Below are positions 49,751-57,800 of a stretch of 64,000 nt of DNA, one piece after another. Source of the stretch: SFEL01 sp964392455 (GTDB lineage: Bacteria > Bacillota > Clostridia > Christensenellales > CAG-138); assembly GCA_964392455.1 (NCBI GenBank), contig CAYMPG010000009.1:7810-71809 (forward strand), in the 5' to 3' direction. The translations under genes and the position numbers were made by a program. The notes under the pieces were generated by a model that saw only the letters and a program-made list of their open reading frames with translations, ran no database searches and was not told where the DNA came from. Each line of letters opens with the position of its first letter. Within the stretch, counting starts at the first letter, position 1.

Positions 49751-52135
49751 ATGAAGGCTGTAATAATGGCGGGCGGCCAGGGAAAACGCCTGCGCCCCAT
49801 AACCTGCACCATGCCAAAGCCAATGGTGCCGCTGCTGAATAAGCCTGTGATAGATTACTGCATAGAGCTTCTCAAGCGCCACGGAATAGAGGACATAACG
49901 GCGACCCTCCACTACCTGCCAAATGTTATAACAGCCCACTGTGCAGATGGAAAAAGATACGGGGTAAAGCTGGGCTATTCGGTGGAAAAGGTGCCCCTTG
50001 GCACTGCCGGGAGTGTAAGATTGGCTTTAGGCAGCAGATTGGAGAGAGCGCTTATCATCAGCGGCGATGCCATGACAGACCTTGATATAACCGATGCCAT
50101 AAGCGCCCACGAGGCAAGCGGGGCACCTGTTACCATTGTGCTAAAGCAGGTGGAGGTGCCTACGGAATACGGCGTTGCCCTAAAAAACAGGGCGGGGCGG
50201 ATATACAGGTTTATCGAAAAGCCCATGCTGTCAGAGGTATTCAGCGACCTTGCCAATACCGGCATATACATACTGGAGCCTGAGGTGATCGAGAGAATAC
50301 CACGGGGAAGGGAATTTGACTTCAGCAAAGACCTTTTCCCATTGCTGCTCAGGGAAAATATAACCATTAACGGCTATGTAACGGATAAATACTGGTGCGA
50401 TATAGGGGACATAGCCCAGTATAAGGCTGCTCAGCGGGATATGCTCCTGGGACGCTGCGCCTTTGAAACTGCCGCTGAAAAGCGGGATGGGGTATGGGTA
50501 GAGCCAGGTGCCCATATATCAGATCAAGCCGTGCTTACAGGCTGCTGCTACATAGGCAGCGGTGCAGAGATAGGGGCGGCGGTGATAAGCGATGGCACGG
50601 TGATAGGCTCGGGAGCCCGCATGGGAGATAACAGCAGCGCCAAGCGCACCGTAATAATGCACAGCGCCACAGTGCGGGAAAATGTGGAGCTTCGTGGAGC
50701 CGTGCTTTGCGAGGGTGCAGAGGTGGAAAGCGGAGCATCCCTATTTAACGATACGGTGATAGGCTGCGGCGGCCGCGTGGGAAAAAACAGCACCGTCAGC
50801 AATGGTGCATCCGTATGGCCAGATAAGCGGGTGCAGCCTGAGCAGTGCTGCCGGGATAATATAAGGTGGGAGGAGGGCAATGGCCCTGCGGAAGCAAATA
50901 CTGTCGGGTATACGGATACCGTACTTACGCCGGAGCGTGCCGCAAGGGCGGGCGGCGCATTTGCAGCCTGTCTTGGCCAGCTGCCTGTGGAAGCGGCCGT
51001 GGCAACGGATGGCAGTCAGCAGGGAGTGATGCTGAAGCATGGCATTATTTCCGGCCTTGTTGCCCAGGGGGTGGATGTGGCGGATCTGGGTTATTGCTCA
51101 CGCTCGGCCTTTGAGCATGGCATAAGGGAATTTGGCTACAGGGGCGGCGTATATATAAGCTGCTGCTCTGCGCCCCACAGGGCAGAGCTTATGCTGTATG
51201 ACAGCACAGGCACAGACCTTACCGCCAGCGCATACCGCACCTTTGAGCAGGAGCTCAGAGCGGGCGCGAAAAGGCCACTTACCTCTGAAAGGCTTGGCAT
51301 AGTGCAGCGGGTAAACAGCGTATCCAGAGCCTATGAAGCCCACCTTAGCCGCATGACACATTCTGTTCGGAGCGGCAGCAATGGTATTATTGTGCTGGTT
51401 GGCGGCAGGCCGGATGTATACGACAGCGTGGCAAGGGTGCTGTTGCCCTGCGGCTATGGCGTAAAATACTTCAGTGGCGGCAGAGACAGGCTTTGCGGGG
51501 CAGCGTTGGAGCAGGGGGCCCATTTGGCCTTTTACTATGACGACTGTATATTGAGCACAGTTATAGGCGGAAGCACTGTGCCTGAGGACAGGCTTACCAT
51601 GGCGCTGACGCTTGCGGCAGTAGCGGACGGAAGAGCAAATCCTGTGGTGATGCCCTCAAGCATGCCGGATGAATATGCAAGGCTTGTGAACGACAGAGGA
51701 GCAAGGGTGATACTTAGCTCATCAAAGCGGGGCAGATGGGCGAGAACGGCCCTGGAAAAGGGAGCATATCTGCCGGAGCTTTTTGAGCCGGAGGCACGGA
51801 TGATACGGCTGGCAGAGCTTACCCTATCAGGCAAGCTGAAGGAATATCTTGATATGCTGCCCGGCGTGAAAATGACAGAGACCCAGGTGAAATGTGGCTG
51901 GAAGGATATGGGGCGCATGCTAAGGAGCCTGGTGGATACAGAAGCTCAGGAAAACGTGAAGCTTATAGACGGCGTAAAGGTGAAGGCCGACAGGGGCTGG
52001 GTGCTTGTGCAGCCCAATGATGCCTTTACGGCCTGCCGGGTCATAGCGGGCAGTATGGATGCGGAGTATTCCAGGGAGCTTACCGACATATATGGCGAAA
52101 AGCTGCGGCACATAGCTGAAAATAAGGATAAATAA
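49751..52135 (+). CDS. Sugar nucleotidyltransferase fused to a degenerate phosphomannomutase domain
   Basis: A 794-residue three-part protein. Residues 1-235 are a nucleotidyltransferase (MKAVIMAGGQGKRLRPIT; ISGDAMTD), resembling mannose-1-phosphate guanylyltransferases. About 250-370 is a left-handed beta-helix with hexapeptide repeats. About 380-790 has the phosphohexomutase fold, but the catalytic serine loop (normally TASHNP) reads ISCCSAPHR near 468 and the metal loop (normally DGDADR) reads YDDCILS near 594, so mutase activity is unlikely. The first domain is intact and could make GDP-mannose or a similar donor for surface glycans. The ATG lies in a terminator tail and lacks a ribosome site. 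Confidence 0.87.
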   Translation: MKAVIMAGGQGKRLRPITCTMPKPMVPLLNKPVIDYCIELLKRHGIEDITATLHYLPNVITAHCADGKRYGVKLGYSVEKVPLGTAGSVRLALGSRLERALIISGDAMTDLDITDAISAHEASGAPVTIVLKQVEVPTEYGVALKNRAGRIYRFIEKPMLSEVFSDLANTGIYILEPEVIERIPRGREFDFSKDLFPLLLRENITINGYVTDKYWCDIGDIAQYKAAQRDMLLGRCAFETAAEKRDGVWVEPGAHISDQAVLTGCCYIGSGAEIGAAVISDGTVIGSGARMGDNSSAKRTVIMHSATVRENVELRGAVLCEGAEVESGASLFNDTVIGCGGRVGKNSTVSNGASVWPDKRVQPEQCCRDNIRWEEGNGPAEANTVGYTDTVLTPERAARAGGAFAACLGQLPVEAAVATDGSQQGVMLKHGIISGLVAQGVDVADLGYCSRSAFEHGIREFGYRGGVYISCCSAPHRAELMLYDSTGTDLTASAYRTFEQELRAGAKRPLTSERLGIVQRVNSVSRAYEAHLSRMTHSVRSGSNGIIVLVGGRPDVYDSVARVLLPCGYGVKYFSGGRDRLCGAALEQGAHLAFYYDDCILSTVIGGSTVPEDRLTMALTLAAVADGRANPVVMPSSMPDEYARLVNDRGARVILSSSKRGRWARTALEKGAYLPELFEPEARMIRLAELTLSGKLKEYLDMLPGVKMTETQVKCGWKDMGRMLRSLVDTEAQENVKLIDGVKVKADRGWVLVQPNDAFTACRVIAGSMDAEYSRELTDIYGEKLRHIAENKDK

Positions 52136-52143
52136 TCATAAAG

Positions 52144-52170
52144 GCAGGCGGATGCTCCGCTTGCTTTTTT
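52144..52170 (+). terminator. Terminator of the nucleotidyltransferase gene
   Basis: GCAGGCGGA-TGC-TCCGCTTGC (one G-U pair) followed by six T. Confidence 0.92.
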
Positions 52171-52189
52171 GCTGTAGTGTGGGTAAAAT
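52161..52189 (+). promoter_or_regulatory. Promoter for trmL overlapping the terminator
   Basis: TTGCTT, inside the right arm and T run of the upstream terminator, is 17 bases from TAAAAT (52184-52189). The start codon is 34 bases downstream. Confidence 0.55.
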
Positions 52190-52222
52190 ATTAGAGCTAT
52201 AATGCTTTATTCAGGAGCGGAA

Positions 52223-52684
52223 ATGTTTAACATAGTGCTTGTAAATCCGGAAATACCGCCAAATACCGGCAATATATCCCGCACCTGTGCCGTTACCGGC
52301 ACAAGGCTGCACCTGGTGCGCCCCCTTGGCTTTGAGATAAGCGACAGGACTCTTAAGCGGGCGGGGCTGGATTACTGGAAGGATCTGGATGTGCGCTACT
52401 ATGATTCCTTTGAGGAGGTAGAGGCGACGTATCCAGAGGGCAGGTTTTTCCTTACATCCACCCACGCAAGGCGCAGCTATACCCAGGTGGAATACCGGGA
52501 TGGGGATTTTATAGTGTTCGGCAGGGAAACTGCGGGCCTTGGCCCGGAGCTATTGTCCCGCAGGGAGAAGGACACCATAAGGATACCCATGCTGCCACAG
52601 CAGCGCTCGCTCAATCTATCCAATTCGGCGGCAATAGTGCTGTATGAGGCTCTGCGGCAGAACGGATTTCAAGGTCTTGAATAG
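52223..52684 (+). CDS. trmL: tRNA (cytidine(34)-2'-O)-methyltransferase
   Basis: A 153-residue minimal SPOUT methyltransferase that modifies the wobble base of some leucine tRNAs. MFNIVLVNPEIPPNTGNISR is the family N-terminus, and the SAM-binding knot has FGRETAGLGPELL, RIPMLPQQRSLNLSNSAAI (split) near 105-140. The ATG at 52223 has AGGAG at a good distance; an earlier in-frame ATG at 52202 has none. Confidence 0.95.
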   Translation: MFNIVLVNPEIPPNTGNISRTCAVTGTRLHLVRPLGFEISDRTLKRAGLDYWKDLDVRYYDSFEEVEATYPEGRFFLTSTHARRSYTQVEYRDGDFIVFGRETAGLGPELLSRREKDTIRIPMLPQQRSLNLSNSAAIVLYEALRQNGFQGLE

Positions 52685-52809
52685 CTGAAAAAGGCCTTGT
52701 TGGCATGAAAAAACGGGCAGATGGGGCCGTCTTGAGCCCATCTTGCACAAAGCCCTGAAAAAAATGGCAGAATATATTAAAAAATCCCCACAGAAAGGCA
52801 CTTTTGCCC

Positions 52810-52838
52810 TTGACAGGGGAACATTATTTGGTTAAAAT
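52810..52838 (+). promoter_or_regulatory. Strong promoter for rplM-rpsI
   Basis: TTGACA and TAAAAT with a 17-base spacer. The transcript would have a leader of about 115 bases that may host an L13-type autoregulatory structure; none was proven. Confidence 0.85.
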
Positions 52839-52957
52839 AGCAAATGTGCGTTTGGTAGGATAGGTGATTCTGCGGCCACAGCCCCGGCACGCTGACGTCA
52901 CAGCCCTATTAAATAAACAAATAATATTATTTTAAAATCTACTCAGGAGGTTTAGCC

Positions 52958-53389
52958 ATGAATACCTATATGGCAAAAGGCGAAACCGTAGAACGCAAGT
53001 GGTACGTTGTAGACGCAGAGGGTATGGTACTTGGCCGTCTCGCTTCTCAGGTTGCCTCTATTCTTCGCGGTAAACATAAGCCCATATATACTCCCCACGT
53101 TGATACCGGCGATCACGTTATCATCGTAAACGCTGACAAGGTCGTACTGACCGGCGCAAAGCTTGACAAGAAAAAGTATTATCATCACAGTGGCTATCCC
53201 GGAGGACTCAAGGAGCTCACTTATCGTCAGCTCATGGCCAAGAAGCCCGAGTTCGCCGTATACGAAGCCATCCGTCTGATGATGCCCAAGGGCCCCCTTG
53301 GTCGTCAGATGCTCAAGAAGGTTCGCATTTATGCCGGCCCCGAGCATAAGAACGCAGCCCAGAAGCCCGAGACTCTGGTGCTCAAATAA
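52958..53389 (+). CDS. rplM: 50S ribosomal protein L13
   Basis: A 143-residue ribosomal protein. WYVVDAEGMVLGRLASQVAS, GDHVIIVNADKVVLTG and YRQLMAKKPEFAVYEAIRLM are family blocks. CAGGAGG precedes the ATG. CGT and ATC codons dominate. It is followed 18 bases on by rpsI, the usual pair. Confidence 0.98.
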   Translation: MNTYMAKGETVERKWYVVDAEGMVLGRLASQVASILRGKHKPIYTPHVDTGDHVIIVNADKVVLTGAKLDKKKYYHHSGYPGGLKELTYRQLMAKKPEFAVYEAIRLMMPKGPLGRQMLKKVRIYAGPEHKNAAQKPETLVLK

Positions 53390-53407
53390 TTAAGGAGGAA
53401 CACAGAA

Positions 53408-53803
53408 ATGGCAGCCATTACTCAGTATCTTGGTACCGGCAGACGTAAGAAGTCCATTGCTCGCGTTCGCCTTATCTCCGGCACCGGCGTTATCACCATC
53501 AACGGACGTGACGTTGAGGAATACTTCGGCTATGAGACCCTTAAGATGATCGTTCGCGCTCCCCTGGTGCTTACTGACACCCTGAGCAAGTTCGACGTTA
53601 AGGTCAATGTTCACGGCGGCGGCACCACCGGTCAGGCCGGTGCTATCCGTCACGGCATCTCCCGCGCCCTTCTGGTTGCAGAGCCTGAGCTCCGCGGCAC
53701 CCTCAAGAAGGCCGGCTATCTGACTCGTGACCCCAGAATGAAGGAGAGGAAAAAGTACGGTCTCAAGGCCGCACGTCGTGCTCCCCAGTTCTCCAAGCGT
53801 TAA
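53408..53803 (+). CDS. rpsI: 30S ribosomal protein S9
   Basis: A 131-residue ribosomal protein whose C-terminal tail reaches the P site. GTGRRKKSIARVRLISGTG near the start and the C-terminal KYGLKAARRAPQFSKR are typical. AAGGAGGA precedes the ATG. Co-transcribed with rplM and closed by a strong terminator. Confidence 0.98.
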   Translation: MAAITQYLGTGRRKKSIARVRLISGTGVITINGRDVEEYFGYETLKMIVRAPLVLTDTLSKFDVKVNVHGGGTTGQAGAIRHGISRALLVAEPELRGTLKKAGYLTRDPRMKERKKYGLKAARRAPQFSKR

Positions 53804-53819
53804 TCTGCTTACAAACATT

Positions 53820-53849
53820 ATCCCGCAGAGAATCCTCTGCGGGATTTTT
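53820..53849 (+). terminator. Terminator of rplM-rpsI
   Basis: A perfect 11-bp stem (53820-53830 with 53835-53845) with an AATC loop and a following T run. Confidence 0.96.
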
Positions 53850-53895
53850 GTATGTGCAAACATGGGGCGGCGGGTGCTATGGGGATGCAGGCCCG

Positions 53896-53924
53896 TTGAC
53901 AGGAACAGGATATAATGCTAAAAT
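53896..53924 (+). promoter_or_regulatory. Near-consensus promoter for the small membrane protein
   Basis: TTGACA and TAAAAT with a 17-base spacer. The leader of about 100 bases holds a possible 10-codon ORF at 53945-53977 with AAAGGA upstream. Confidence 0.75.
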
Positions 53925-54033
53925 CTGCTTTGAAAAGGATATGTATGATTAAAGGCTGCCCTATGGCGGCTTTCTAAAAGACAATGAGTTAGCGAGAGAT
54001 AACTCGACGGCTTTATTTGAAAAGGAGAACAGT

Positions 54034-54255
54034 ATGGCTAACAAAACAAAGACTGCGCTTATTATTGGGGGCATCTGCATTATTCTTGCTGCCCCTCTTT
54101 TGGGTACCGGCCTTGCAGGAATATATCTAAGGCTGCTGGGCGGGATGGAAACGGGAAAATATATGCTGATAATGGAAGGCTGTATTCGCAGCCTCCAGCT
54201 TACAGGCGGATTGATGGCTGCATACGCCGCACTGTCAAAGGGGCAGGCGGCGTAA
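54034..54255 (+). CDS. Small two-helix membrane protein
   Basis: A 73-residue protein I do not recognise. A basic start (MANKTKTA) leads into a first helix at about 8-31 (ALIIGGICIILAAPLLGTGL); a second, weaker helix is at about 48-68. AAAGGAG lies 8 bases before the ATG. It stands alone between the rpsI and glmM units, with a near-consensus promoter and its own terminator, so it is probably well expressed. No partner is suggested by position. Confidence 0.7.
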   Translation: MANKTKTALIIGGICIILAAPLLGTGLAGIYLRLLGGMETGKYMLIMEGCIRSLQLTGGLMAAYAALSKGQAA

Positions 54256-54295
54256 TTATGCACGCAGCCTGATCAAATCTCAGGTATGGGCCGGG

Positions 54296-54325
54296 GAGCA
54301 TGCCATTGTGATGGTATGCTCTTTT
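54296..54325 (+). terminator. Terminator of the small membrane protein gene
   Basis: A 10-bp stem with one G-U pair (54296-54305 with 54312-54321) followed by TTTTATAT. Confidence 0.85.
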
Positions 54326-54514
54326 ATATGCTGAGATAACCCGGCTATGCGGGGACTTGGCCGGGATAAAATGCGTATTCACAGAATATCATATAGCAAA
54401 AACGTTCAAAAAGGTGTAAAATAAACCTGATGAGCATATACCATGCTCCATAAAACAGGAAACACGCAGCTCTTTATGTTTTAAAAACAAGGCTATCGAA
54501 AGGAAAAACAGCAT

Positions 54515-55873
54515 ATGGCAAGATTGTTCGGAACGGACGGAGTAAGAGGCGTTGCCAATAGAGACCTGAGCATTGAGCTGGCAATGAAGATAGGCGTTGC
54601 CGGCGCATATGTGCTGACGAGTGAGGTGCATAAGCCCAGAATACTGATGGGCAGAGATACCCGTATGTCAGGCGATATGCTTGCTGCGGCACTTACGGCG
54701 GGAATATGCTCCGTGGGCGGGGATGTTATAGACGTGGGGGTGATACCTACGCCTGCCATGGCCTACCTTGCACGGCTGTATGAGGCGGATGCGGCTGTAA
54801 TGGTCAGCGCATCTCACAATACCATGGAGTATAATGGCATAAAGTGGTTCAATGGCAAGGGGTTCAAGCTTTCAGACGAGCTGGAGGATCGTATAGAGGA
54901 GCTGATAAAGAAGGGCTTCACCTTTGAGCGACCGGAGGGCGCCGATGTGGGCCATGTGATAGTTGCGAAAAAGGCGGCGGAGGAATACAAGGAGTTTCTT
55001 AAATCTACGGCGGAGCACCGCTTTGATGGCATAACCGTGGTGCTGGATTGCGCCAATGGTGCAGCCGCCGCTCTGGCCTACGATGTGTTTACAGACCTGG
55101 GCGCAAAGGTATACTCAAGGGCGGATGAGCCAGACGGCGTGAATATCAATTTTAAGTGCGGTTCCACCCATCCTGAAAGGCTCCAGGAGCTGGTTGCAGA
55201 ATCCGATGCGGATGTGGGTTTCGCCTTTGATGGGGATGCAGATAGAGTGATAGCCACGGATGAGCGCGGCAATATAGTGGATGGCGACAGGATAATGGGC
55301 ATCTGTGCTAAGGCCATGAAGAAGCAGGGCAGGCTCAGGGGAGATACTCTGGTGCTGACGGTGATGTCAAATATCGGCCTTAAGAAGCACATGAAGGAGC
55401 AGGGCATAAACGTGGTGGAGACCAAGGTGGGCGACAGATACGTTTTGGAAAAAATGCTTCAGGAGGGCTATTCCATAGGCGGAGAGCAGTCAGGCCACAT
55501 CATATTCCTGGATAAGAACACCACCGGCGATGGTATGCTCAGCGCCATACAGGCCCTTGATGTTATGAAGGCCACCGGAAGAAAAATGTCCGCACTGGCG
55601 GCAGAAATACCAATATACCCCCAGGTGCTGGTGAATGTAATAGTGGATAATACGATAAAGCAGACCGCCATGGAGGATGAAGACCTCTGGAACAGGATAC
55701 ATGAGGTGGAGCAGAAGCTGAGCGACAGCGGCAGGGTGCTGGTGCGGGCATCAGGCACAGAGCCGCTTATAAGGGTGATGCTTGAAGGACGGGATACCGA
55801 TGAGATAGGCGAATATGCAATATACATCGTAAAGGTCATCGAGCAGAAATTCGGCGGCAGGATACGAAGCTGA
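54515..55873 (+). CDS. glmM: Phosphoglucosamine mutase
   Basis: A 452-residue phosphohexomutase making glucosamine-1-phosphate for UDP-GlcNAc and peptidoglycan. LFGTDGVRGVAN starts the protein; the phosphoserine loop is SASHNTMEYNG near 98 (the usual Pro after SHN is Thr); the metal loop FDGDADR is near 237; the C-terminal sugar-phosphate loop RASGTEPLIRVM is intact. This copy keeps every catalytic motif lost in the fused domain encoded at 49.8-52.1 kb. GAAAGG precedes the ATG. Confidence 0.97.
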   Translation: MARLFGTDGVRGVANRDLSIELAMKIGVAGAYVLTSEVHKPRILMGRDTRMSGDMLAAALTAGICSVGGDVIDVGVIPTPAMAYLARLYEADAAVMVSASHNTMEYNGIKWFNGKGFKLSDELEDRIEELIKKGFTFERPEGADVGHVIVAKKAAEEYKEFLKSTAEHRFDGITVVLDCANGAAAALAYDVFTDLGAKVYSRADEPDGVNINFKCGSTHPERLQELVAESDADVGFAFDGDADRVIATDERGNIVDGDRIMGICAKAMKKQGRLRGDTLVLTVMSNIGLKKHMKEQGINVVETKVGDRYVLEKMLQEGYSIGGEQSGHIIFLDKNTTGDGMLSAIQALDVMKATGRKMSALAAEIPIYPQVLVNVIVDNTIKQTAMEDEDLWNRIHEVEQKLSDSGRVLVRASGTEPLIRVMLEGRDTDEIGEYAIYIVKVIEQKFGGRIRS

Positions 55874-55900
55874 GGAGCTTAATATTTAAAATAAACCACG

Positions 55901-55925
55901 GCGGCAGGCCTTTATGGCCTGCCGC
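55901..55925. terminator. Shared hairpin between glmM and the convergent miniprotein gene
   Basis: A perfect 10-bp GC-rich stem with a TTTAT loop, placed between convergent genes. T runs are modest on both strands. Confidence 0.7.
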
Positions 55926-55958
55926 ACGTTTATGTGAGGATAGCTCTGAGCGGGGGTA

Positions 55959-56204
55959 TCAGTTGCAGCCGCAGCCACAGCCGCTGTTGTTATTGTTGCC
56001 GCAGCCACAGCCAAAGTTATCGCAGCCGCAGTTGTTGTTCCAGCCGCCGCCGATGATGAGCAGCAGTATGATGACCCACCACATATTGTCGCCGCCGCAG
56101 TTATTATCGCAGCCACAGCCGCAGCCGTTGTTGCCCCAGCCGCCGATGATGAGCAGCAGGATGATGATCCACCACCAGTTATTTCCATTCCAGTTGTTCC
56201 ACAT
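55959..56204 (-). CDS. Trp/Ile/Leu and Cys-Gly repeat miniprotein
   Basis: An 81-residue protein made of two tandem units. Each unit has Trp residues, a block of Ile/Leu (residues 10-20 and 42-51), a Gly turn, and an Asn/Gly-rich tail with alternating Cys-Gly (C28, C30, C32, C36; C59, C61, C66, C68, C76, C78, C80: eleven cysteines). The two hydrophobic blocks are only about 11 residues, short for membrane spans. AAGGAGG 11 bases upstream supports a real gene. Composition recalls small spore-coat-type or YjcZ-like proteins and Cys-rich metal binders, but no family is claimed. It is divergent from glyS and convergent with glmM. Confidence 0.75.
   Translation of the reverse strand: MWNNWNGNNWWWIIILLLIIGGWGNNGCGCGCDNNCGGDNMWWVIILLLIIGGGWNNNCGCDNFGCGCGNNNNSGCGCGCN
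55972..56180 (-). repeat. Two-copy 93-bp internal repeat
   Basis: The Trp-Ile-Leu coding segments of the miniprotein match each other closely at the DNA level at an offset of 31 codons, which indicates an internal duplication. Confidence 0.65.
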
Positions 56205-56306
56205 ACTTTTCAGTGCCTCCTTAATTTATAAGCGCCATGCGCTTTTCTACGATATAGTACGCAAAAGGGCGGATTTGTGTGCATGGAGGGAGGGGAAAGG
56301 AAAGTA

Positions 56307-56335
56307 TTGAAGTAAAAGGGCAGTCGTGGTATTAT
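56307..56335 (+). promoter_or_regulatory. Promoter for glyS
   Basis: TTGAAG and TATTAT with a 17-base spacer and TGG before the -10 box, 51 bases before the start. No T-box leader fits in this short gap. Confidence 0.65.
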
Positions 56336-56386
56336 TAAGCTTACGAATGTGTAAAATTCGGCGCAATAAAAAGGAGAATACGCAGC

Positions 56387-57778
56387 ATGAAAGAATTCAG
56401 CATGGATAAGATCGTAGCCCTTTGCAACAACAGAGGCTTTATTTTCCCCGGCTCGGATATTTATGGCGGCCTTGCCAATACCTGGGATTATGGCCCTCTC
56501 GGCGTGGAGTTCAAAAACAACGTGAAAAAAGCCTGGTGGCGTAAGTTCGTTCAGGAAAGCCCATACAATGTGGGTATGGATTGCGCCATACTTATGAACC
56601 CCGAGACCTGGGTAGCCTCCGGCCACGTGGTAAACTTTAATGACCCCCTTATGGACTGCAAGGCCTGCAAGGCCCGTTTCCGTGCTGATAAGCTGATAGA
56701 GGATTATGCCGCTGAAAACGGCCTTACCGACGTGCATCCGGATGGCTGGAGCCATGAGGAGATGGCGGCTTATATTGCTGAAAAGGGCATCAAGTGCCCC
56801 GAGTGCGGCAAGAATGATTTTACCGGCATACGCAAATTCAATATGATGTTTAAGACCTTCCAGGGGGTCAATGAAAGCACTGCAAATGAAATATACCTCC
56901 GCCCCGAGACGGCCCAGGGTATATTTGTAAACTTCAAAAATGTGCAGCGCTCTACCCGCAAAAAGCTGCCCTTCGGCATTGCTCAGATAGGTAAATCCTT
57001 CCGCAATGAAATTACCCCCGGCAACTTTACCTTCCGCACCCGTGAATTTGAGCAGATGGAGCTTGAGTTCTTCTGCGAGCCCGGCACCGAGCTTGAGTGG
57101 TATGCCTACTGGAAGGATTACTGCCATAAGTTCCTGCTTTCCCTCGGTATGCAGGATGACCATCTGCGCCTGCGTGAGCACTCCAAGGAGGAGCTGTGCC
57201 ACTATTCCAATGGCACTACTGACTTTGAGTATCTCTTCCCCTTTGGCTGGGGCGAGCTCTGGGGCGTAGCCAGCCGTACCGACTATGACCTGAAGGCCCA
57301 TCAGGAACATTCCGGCAAGACCATGGAGTATATGGATCCCTTTACCAATGAGAGATTCATACCCTACTGCATAGAGCCCTCACTGGGCGCTGACCGTGTG
57401 GCCCTTGCATTCCTTTGCGATGCTTACGATGAGGAAACTCTGGAAAACGGCGATGTGCGTAACGTGCTGCATCTGCATCCCGCCCTTGCTCCCTTCAAGG
57501 CGGCCGTGCTGCCCCTGCAGAAGAACAAGCTGGGTGACAAGGCCCGTGAGGTCTACGAGATGCTGGCAAAGCGCTTTATGGTGGATTACGATGAGACCGG
57601 CGCCATCGGCAAGCGCTATCGCAGGGAGGATGAGATAGGCACTCCTCTGTGCATCACGGTGGACTTTGATACCCTTGAGGATGAAACCGTTACCGTGCGT
57701 GACAGGGATACCATGGAGCAGATTCGCCTGCCCATAGCAGAGCTTGTGAATTACATTCAGGATAAGACTGATTTCTAA
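56387..57778 (+). CDS. glyS: Glycyl-tRNA synthetase, alpha2 type
   Basis: A 463-residue class II synthetase of the eukaryote-like dimer type (GlyQS), unlike the alpha2beta2 enzyme. NRGFIFPGSDIYGGLANTWDYGPLG at the N-terminus is diagnostic (split), and RPETAQGIFVNFKNVQRSTRKKLPFGIAQIGKSFRNE covers motif 2. A zinc-type insertion has CKAC (about 87-90) and CPEC. The C-terminal anticodon-binding domain begins near 350. AAGGAG precedes the ATG by 10 bases. It stands as a single-gene unit. Confidence 0.97.
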   Translation: MKEFSMDKIVALCNNRGFIFPGSDIYGGLANTWDYGPLGVEFKNNVKKAWWRKFVQESPYNVGMDCAILMNPETWVASGHVVNFNDPLMDCKACKARFRADKLIEDYAAENGLTDVHPDGWSHEEMAAYIAEKGIKCPECGKNDFTGIRKFNMMFKTFQGVNESTANEIYLRPETAQGIFVNFKNVQRSTRKKLPFGIAQIGKSFRNEITPGNFTFRTREFEQMELEFFCEPGTELEWYAYWKDYCHKFLLSLGMQDDHLRLREHSKEELCHYSNGTTDFEYLFPFGWGELWGVASRTDYDLKAHQEHSGKTMEYMDPFTNERFIPYCIEPSLGADRVALAFLCDAYDEETLENGDVRNVLHLHPALAPFKAAVLPLQKNKLGDKAREVYEMLAKRFMVDYDETGAIGKRYRREDEIGTPLCITVDFDTLEDETVTVRDRDTMEQIRLPIAELVNYIQDKTDF

Positions 57779-57800
57779 TTCAAAACACAAATGCATAATA

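Noticed and set aside
55963..56310. Plus-strand Gln/Pro/Leu repeat ORF of 115 codons over the miniprotein
   Set aside because: Its repeat is only the complement of the Cys-Gly gene; the minus strand has the strong ribosome site and sensible product.
56205..56386. T-box leader for glyS
   Set aside because: The gap is too short and has no specifier loop, TGGNA box or terminator hairpin; a plain promoter is visible.
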